This document shows positions 59,138 through 64,000 of a stretch of DNA of 64,000 nt, piece by piece. The notes below the pieces were generated by a model, which did not search any database, was not told where the DNA came from, and was given only the letters and a program-made list of their open reading frames with translations. The stretch comes from Anadara kagoshimensis (Eukaryota > Mollusca > Bivalvia > Arcoida > Arcidae): the NCBI GenBank assembly GCA_021292105.1, contig CM037874.1:20271534-20335533 (forward strand). The letters run 5' to 3'. Position 1 is the first letter of the stretch, and every line of letters begins with the position of its first letter. Made by a program: the position numbers and the translations under genes.

Positions 59138-61014
59138 TTTTTTCCATTTTGATGATTATATTTGGCTTCAAGTATCAGTTACATCGATATCGACGCCATC
59201 TTTGTAAATTTGACTTTGTTATTTGATGTTTTACATACAAAAAATAAAAATAAATATGATCATCGGATAAAATGTACCTGATTTTGGCTTATACAGATTG
59301 TTTAAACTGGAAAACACATTTATTTATTCTAATCCCCCAAAATAAACGCAATGAAAATTTCTATAATTTTTAGACTTCCCGCAAGACGACGTCATGTCCG
59401 CACTTGTAGGTGAAGAAAATCATGTGGAGGTGAATATACGCACGTGGAGGTGAATAAGACATTTCTACCATCGTTTCTTCAAGCGGAAATCTTTATCTCA
59501 ACATAGGAAGATGGAAGGAAAAAAGCACAGGTGTCGATGGCACTTTTCGAATGGGTTCTTACAGGCTGAGAATGCCATGTGGAAAAGTGCAGATTTCAAA
59601 ATTTAAAGGCATACGATCAAGAGAACTAACGTTAAATAATAAGTCTTTAAACTCTTTAAATACGAAGCAGCAATTTGTTTTCAAGGCTAGCTATCGTCTT
59701 TTTCCTTATCTATGGAATGCAAATAGACATGTAGTTCTAAGACTTCTTAATGACTAAATGAGAATCTCCAAATACACTATTTATTACTTATGGTTCCTTA
59801 ACATTTTCAGTACCTCCCACATTGGTTATGTTACATCACGTATTTATGTTGAAAAAGAGCATTCGGTTGCCATGTTGTGTAAATGAAATATATTTAAATA
59901 CAGTCAGTAGGAAATTCAGAGATACAAAGATGTTCAAATTCCCTTAAGGTAATGTAATTTTGTGCTAAATCAAATCACAGTAACTCGTATAGTGACAATA
60001 ACACCTATACATGTCTTTATATATTAGGACCAAATTCAAGATTTCATCAAACAGAATTTTCCAAAGAAAGCTTATGAGATGCTAAAACAGTGATTCCCTG
60101 TCTGAATTGAAAATTGGATTTTTATTCTGTCCCCAATCCTTTATAAGCTATTACTTTCACATTATATAACTAGCCTAATTTGGATGGCAACAAATTAATT
60201 TTGAGTTAAAATCCTGTACTCAAATAATTGTTTAATAAATTGCTGAACTTAACTGATAAATTTTATGTTTATCATATTGCATCGAGTAATTTGATTTCGT
60301 ATTGATAATAGAAACATTAATCAATACATGGCTATTACCGAAGTTAAATCTAAGAAGTTGATATTTCTAAGTTTTAACCATGGTCTATGCACCTAAATTG
60401 ATGGATCGCCAGCCACGCCCACACTGTTCCGATAAAGGACCGAAATACTTGACTTGCACACAAAAAAATGAAAACTCGGTCTGAATTGTGCTATTTAATG
60501 ACGTCACTGACACTTGTACGTCATTAGTTGCCGTTACGCTGCTTTGGTACCGCGATGGCGTCCAGTGTCGATACATAAAAGGCATGGCAGGCGATACGTC
60601 GATTTGGTATGTGGAACATCAATTCACGTTAGTTTACATTTTGGTTGATCAAAACCCATTAATAGACATGAAAAATATCTATTTCTCAGCAGTGTTTTAG
60701 TAACTAACTATTAAGATATCGGACACTCGGAACACGAGCTTCGACTTCGTTTCGTCAGCTCAGTGTTAAACTTTCAACATGTCTGTACTGTATGTATTTT
60801 TTATATCACTTCTACTAATAACAAGTGCTTTTTAATATTTTCTGCAGTGTATTGCACCAAATATTGACAAATGGATCATATATTCCATTGCAACAACATA
60901 TTATACCATTTTTAATTTTACGGAACCAGACGAAAATTTCGGAAAACAATTCTTCATCAGGAGTGATTGGACCAAAATTGTAAAACCAAACCAAAATTTT
61001 TCAAGATGTTGAAA
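59138..61014. other. Intergenic, no gene seen
   Basis: No coding signal. It holds an M3-like end at 60754-60790 (CAGCTCAGTGTTAAACTTTC). A GC-richer, promoter-like patch at 60490-60600 has several CpGs but no associated gene. Confidence 0.5.
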
Positions 61015-61160
61015 ATCAAAAACAAACATACTAATCCATGTCTGAATCACAATCAAGAAGCAAAGTAAAAACCTAGGAACTGACAAGTAAGTTTAGACAC
61101 GTGAAGTTCCACCAGGGAAGTGAGGCTGGGTGCTCCGGGAGGATATGCACCTCCTGTTTA
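61015..61160. repeat. Dispersed repeat D5 (copy 4)
   Basis: 'caaaaacaaacatactaatccatg', 'gacacgtgaagttccaccaggg', 'ggtgctccgggaggatatgcacctcctgtttaagct'. Close to copy 2. Confidence 0.8.
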
Positions 61161-61367
61161 AGCTAATACAAGTATTTGCAACATTTCAAATGGCAAAAAT
61201 AATATGAAGATACATCCTTAGCACCAGACTCAATCATTCCTTAAGAGGAGTTATCCGAAGCAGCCCAATGCGTGCAACATAATCGGTCTGTAAAATTTAT
61301 CATGGTTTTGGCTCTTCCACAGAATTATAACCATACAACTAAATATCTACTTCAATGCCTGTAAAAA

Positions 61368-61570
61368 TTGGTAAGTGGCCTTGTATATCGCCAGCGTACT
61401 ACGTGATCAATCGAGTTTGTGCGGAAAGTTTTGGAAAACGTCGCTTATTTCTATAATAATGTCGCTTTTATGGGATAAGGTCATGTTGTGCGATTCCATA
61501 TCCATTGGAAATAAGCGTTCCGCAGAAACTTTAGGGGGTATCACATGGTTCAATGGTGAACCCCATTGGA
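61368..61570. repeat. Dispersed repeat D3 (copy 2)
   Basis: Same order of blocks as 36705-36915: 'ccagcgtactacgtgatcaat', 'gcgattccatatccattggaaa', 'tatcacatggttcaatgg'. Confidence 0.65.
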
Positions 61571-62094
61571 AACTTTATAGTTAATGGTCAAGATATTTGG
61601 TTATCCTGTATTGTCTTATTAGCTTGTATCAGGTCATGTTCTTGTTGCGTTGAATGCTGTAAAGAAATTTTGCAATTGCATAATTCCTTCTTCTTTATTA
61701 ATTCTTTTTTTTTTAAATTCTCAACGTATTTATATTATCTGTATCAAAATTGAGATTGAGGTCTAATTTGCTTTAAATTAATTACTTAAATACTCGGAAT
61801 AAATAATTTTTTATAATGACAATGTTTATCTCTCTAAAGGTAATATCCGAATTTTATTTTAATCGGTTTACAGATTTATATAAATTAAAGATTAATCAGG
61901 CAAAAAATTAAGAAAACGAATAAAACCTGAATGGATTAATTGTATGCTAACCCAATCAGTTTTTAAACCATGTATTCAATTAAAATCCGCTTTTAATGCT
62001 CAACTATATTATTATTTAATAATAATTACACAACTTTCTATTAGTATTGAGATAACACCAAGTTAACTTTTAATTAAACCAACGATATTGGATA

Positions 62095-62290
62095 CAGTAA
62101 TATTATACCGACATATGTAAGACTATGCTATAACATCGAAGTAGCATCTTAGCGCGTAATTCCTATCAAAACTATTAAATACAAGGATCCAGTGATTTAG
62201 GTCGATTAATATTACCAAGACATATGTAAGACTACACTATAACATCGAAGTCGCATCTTAGCACGTGATACCTATGAACATATTGGCTTG
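62095..62290. repeat. About 118-bp tandem duplication
   Basis: 'gacatatgtaagact' and 'ctataacatcgaagt.gcatcttagc' occur in both halves (about 62110 and 62220). No gene. Confidence 0.8.
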
Positions 62291-62906
62291 GCTAGCAGAA
62301 AAAATGAATTCTTTATATCAGAATAATATGAAACAAGTTGAAATCAATGTTACATTGCATGCATTACATCATTTTTGGACACATATGCTATATTCTGTAC
62401 AGTTACTTCCTTAATTTGATAGTATTTTTATATAATTATCTCAATAATCTTATACTAATCCGTTTCCAAGTTAAACAATACACGATAATGTTTCACGGGG
62501 ATTTTCTTAACAATATCAATAGTATATGATACTGGTCAAGTGATATATAGAAAATAAAATCTTAAACGAAGTTCATGAAATATTCTCCACCGAGTAGAAA
62601 ATTATGTTACCGTTACAGACGTCTAGCACCGTCAGAAATCCACTTGAGATTTGCGATTAAAATAACAGCTTTTATAAATTTGGTGTGGACATCAGCCATA
62701 CAAGTCCTATGAACAGTGTTTGAAACCAATTACCCCATACTGAAATATATATTTTGAAATAGATAAATGTTGAACGTAACATCGGTAGATTTTTAGTCGA
62801 ATGATTTGTCAATATCTTGTCACCACATACTGGATGCATATATGTCAAATAATGCATTTTCAAGATATTTTATTAACGCGCTTTGTAATACTTGCATGTA
62901 TGTAGT

Positions 62907-63115
62907 TGACCTGGCCGTTTGATGTATTCTTTGAATATTCAAACGGGTGTATCGATTGTTTAATTTAGGGATTATATAAAATTGGTAAATAAAGAAAGAT
63001 GGCAGTAATACTGTGTCGGTGTTTATGGCAATAAAATATGCTGTCTTAACTAAATCACACAATCTATCGCCCCAATTTCATAATTATTCAAATTAAAGGT
63101 CAAACGGCCAGGTCA
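62907..63115. repeat. MITE family M1 (copy 4, GGCCGT subtype)
   Basis: Ends TGACCTGGCCGTTTGATGTA and AAAGGTCAAACGGCCAGGTC-A. Both ends share a G-for-T change (TGGCC instead of TGTCC), which suggests a distinct subfamily rather than random drift. Confidence 0.83.
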
Positions 63116-64000
63116 GACTTGACGCACTGTATGCTTTTTAGTAAAATATCTTAAACAAACATGACTATCTCTTATTAGAGTACTTCGTACCTGATTTGTT
63201 ATTCTTTAATGACAGTTTTGTTAGATGCTATTTCGACATAATCAATGGTTTTATAAAATACTGATGAGGAATTGTATTCCAAAATGGCTGTCTATTGCTA
63301 TTATATTGTCATTGGTATAATAAGAAATCAGTAGATTTCCTAGAACTTCTGAAGGTTTTGCATGAAATACTGGATTATACACCAAACTGAAACCAGACAA
63401 ACCAAGTACTTAACGAATTCCTGAGTAACTGTATATTATAAACTGTCTACAAACGGTTGTTTTTGTCTTTTTTCTTAGCACACGGTGCTATTATACAAAC
63501 ATTTATTGTGTTCGATTACGGTTTGGTTGTTTTATAAAATAATTGACAGCATTTACCGTAAATCCCATTGCCTTTCATAACATAGGTGCAAATTTTATTT
63601 GGCTAGATCATATTAAGGAAGACTTTGTCAATTTGCTAGTTTGAGGTTGGTGGATTTTCCCAGGTACCCCCAGATATAAATGAAAAAATATTTACTAGGT
63701 TCATTGTCACACAGTCTAATTTGTGTTTTACCGGCCTCAAATACCTTATTTTGTTGCCAAACTTGATGTACACAGTGACGCCAGTTGTTCCGTAAGGGTA
63801 AGCACCTCCTGTTAAGCTACAGACGTCAGTGTGTAATTATGGGATGTCAAATATACCCATGGTATTTTTAGGTATCATACTTCACAACAATATAATATTG
63901 TGATGACGGCCAAAGAACCGATAAATCATCTTTGATGAATTTAGCATAATATTTATCAGGAGTTTGATCAGTCTAAATATACACTGTAAAAGGTTAAGTC
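63116..64000. other. Right edge, no gene seen
   Basis: AT-rich. It holds the end of a D5 copy (63765-63915: 'ggtaagcacctcctgttaagct', 'gtgatgacggcc'). No coding frame. Confidence 0.5.

Noticed and set aside
60385..60700. GC-richer patch as a promoter or short gene
   Set aside because: Several CpGs but no adjacent coding sequence; overlapping short frames on both strands have no recognisable domain.

Overview
The window is AT-rich, intron-rich metazoan nuclear DNA. It is most likely from a mollusc, probably a bivalve. That assignment rests on the repeat content (several tRNA-derived SINE types, many short inverted-repeat elements, long minisatellites) and on the two host genes, not on any single diagnostic sequence. 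No bacterial, phage or CRISPR feature was seen. Two host genes are recognisable and they are convergent. The first, on the + strand, is DGCR8/Pasha, the RNA-binding partner of Drosha in the Microprocessor that starts microRNA maturation. Its coding region can be followed through 16 exons from 10833 to 27835 and encodes about 877 residues: an acidic N-terminal region, a WW/heme-binding region with the conserved Pro-Cys motif, two double-stranded-RNA-binding domains and the C-terminal Drosha-contacting tail. The second, on the - strand, is a two-pore-domain (K2P) potassium channel of the TRESK/TWK-18-like type, 530 residues in two coding exons (56887-55996 and 49177-48477) separated by a 6.8-kb intron. 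The intron splits the first selectivity filter between Ile and Gly-Tyr-Gly. | Layout: 1-2268 (-) is a transposon-type DDE integrase gene that runs off the left edge. It has single-base frameshifts and an apparent GC-AG intron. 2269-3836 is a dense 21/22-bp minisatellite with a palindromic GTTTAAAC core, directly upstream of the integrase start codon. 3837-10832 holds SINEs, a foldback element and a dimeric 177-bp tandem repeat. 10833-27835 is DGCR8, whose introns carry MITEs, SINEs and microsatellites. 27836-48476 is intergenic: MITE nests, a mariner transposase scrap, a SINE whose body has been amplified about 12-fold (34.7-36.25 kb), a 3.7-kb element with about 270-bp terminal inverted repeats (36940-40649), SINEs, a 115-bp minisatellite and two TA microsatellites. 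48477-56887 is the K2P gene. 56888-64000 shows no gene, only dispersed and tandem repeats. | The most unusual points are these. An 81-bp segment made of the 3' part of DGCR8 exon 11 plus its splice donor is tandemly repeated three more times in the following intron. The DGCR8 last coding exon and 3' UTR are themselves about 80-bp tandem repeats. The 21-bp palindromic minisatellite abuts the integrase and contains a 719-bp higher-order duplication. The integrase appears to have a GC-AG intron. All calls were made by eye; no alignment, folding or database search was run.
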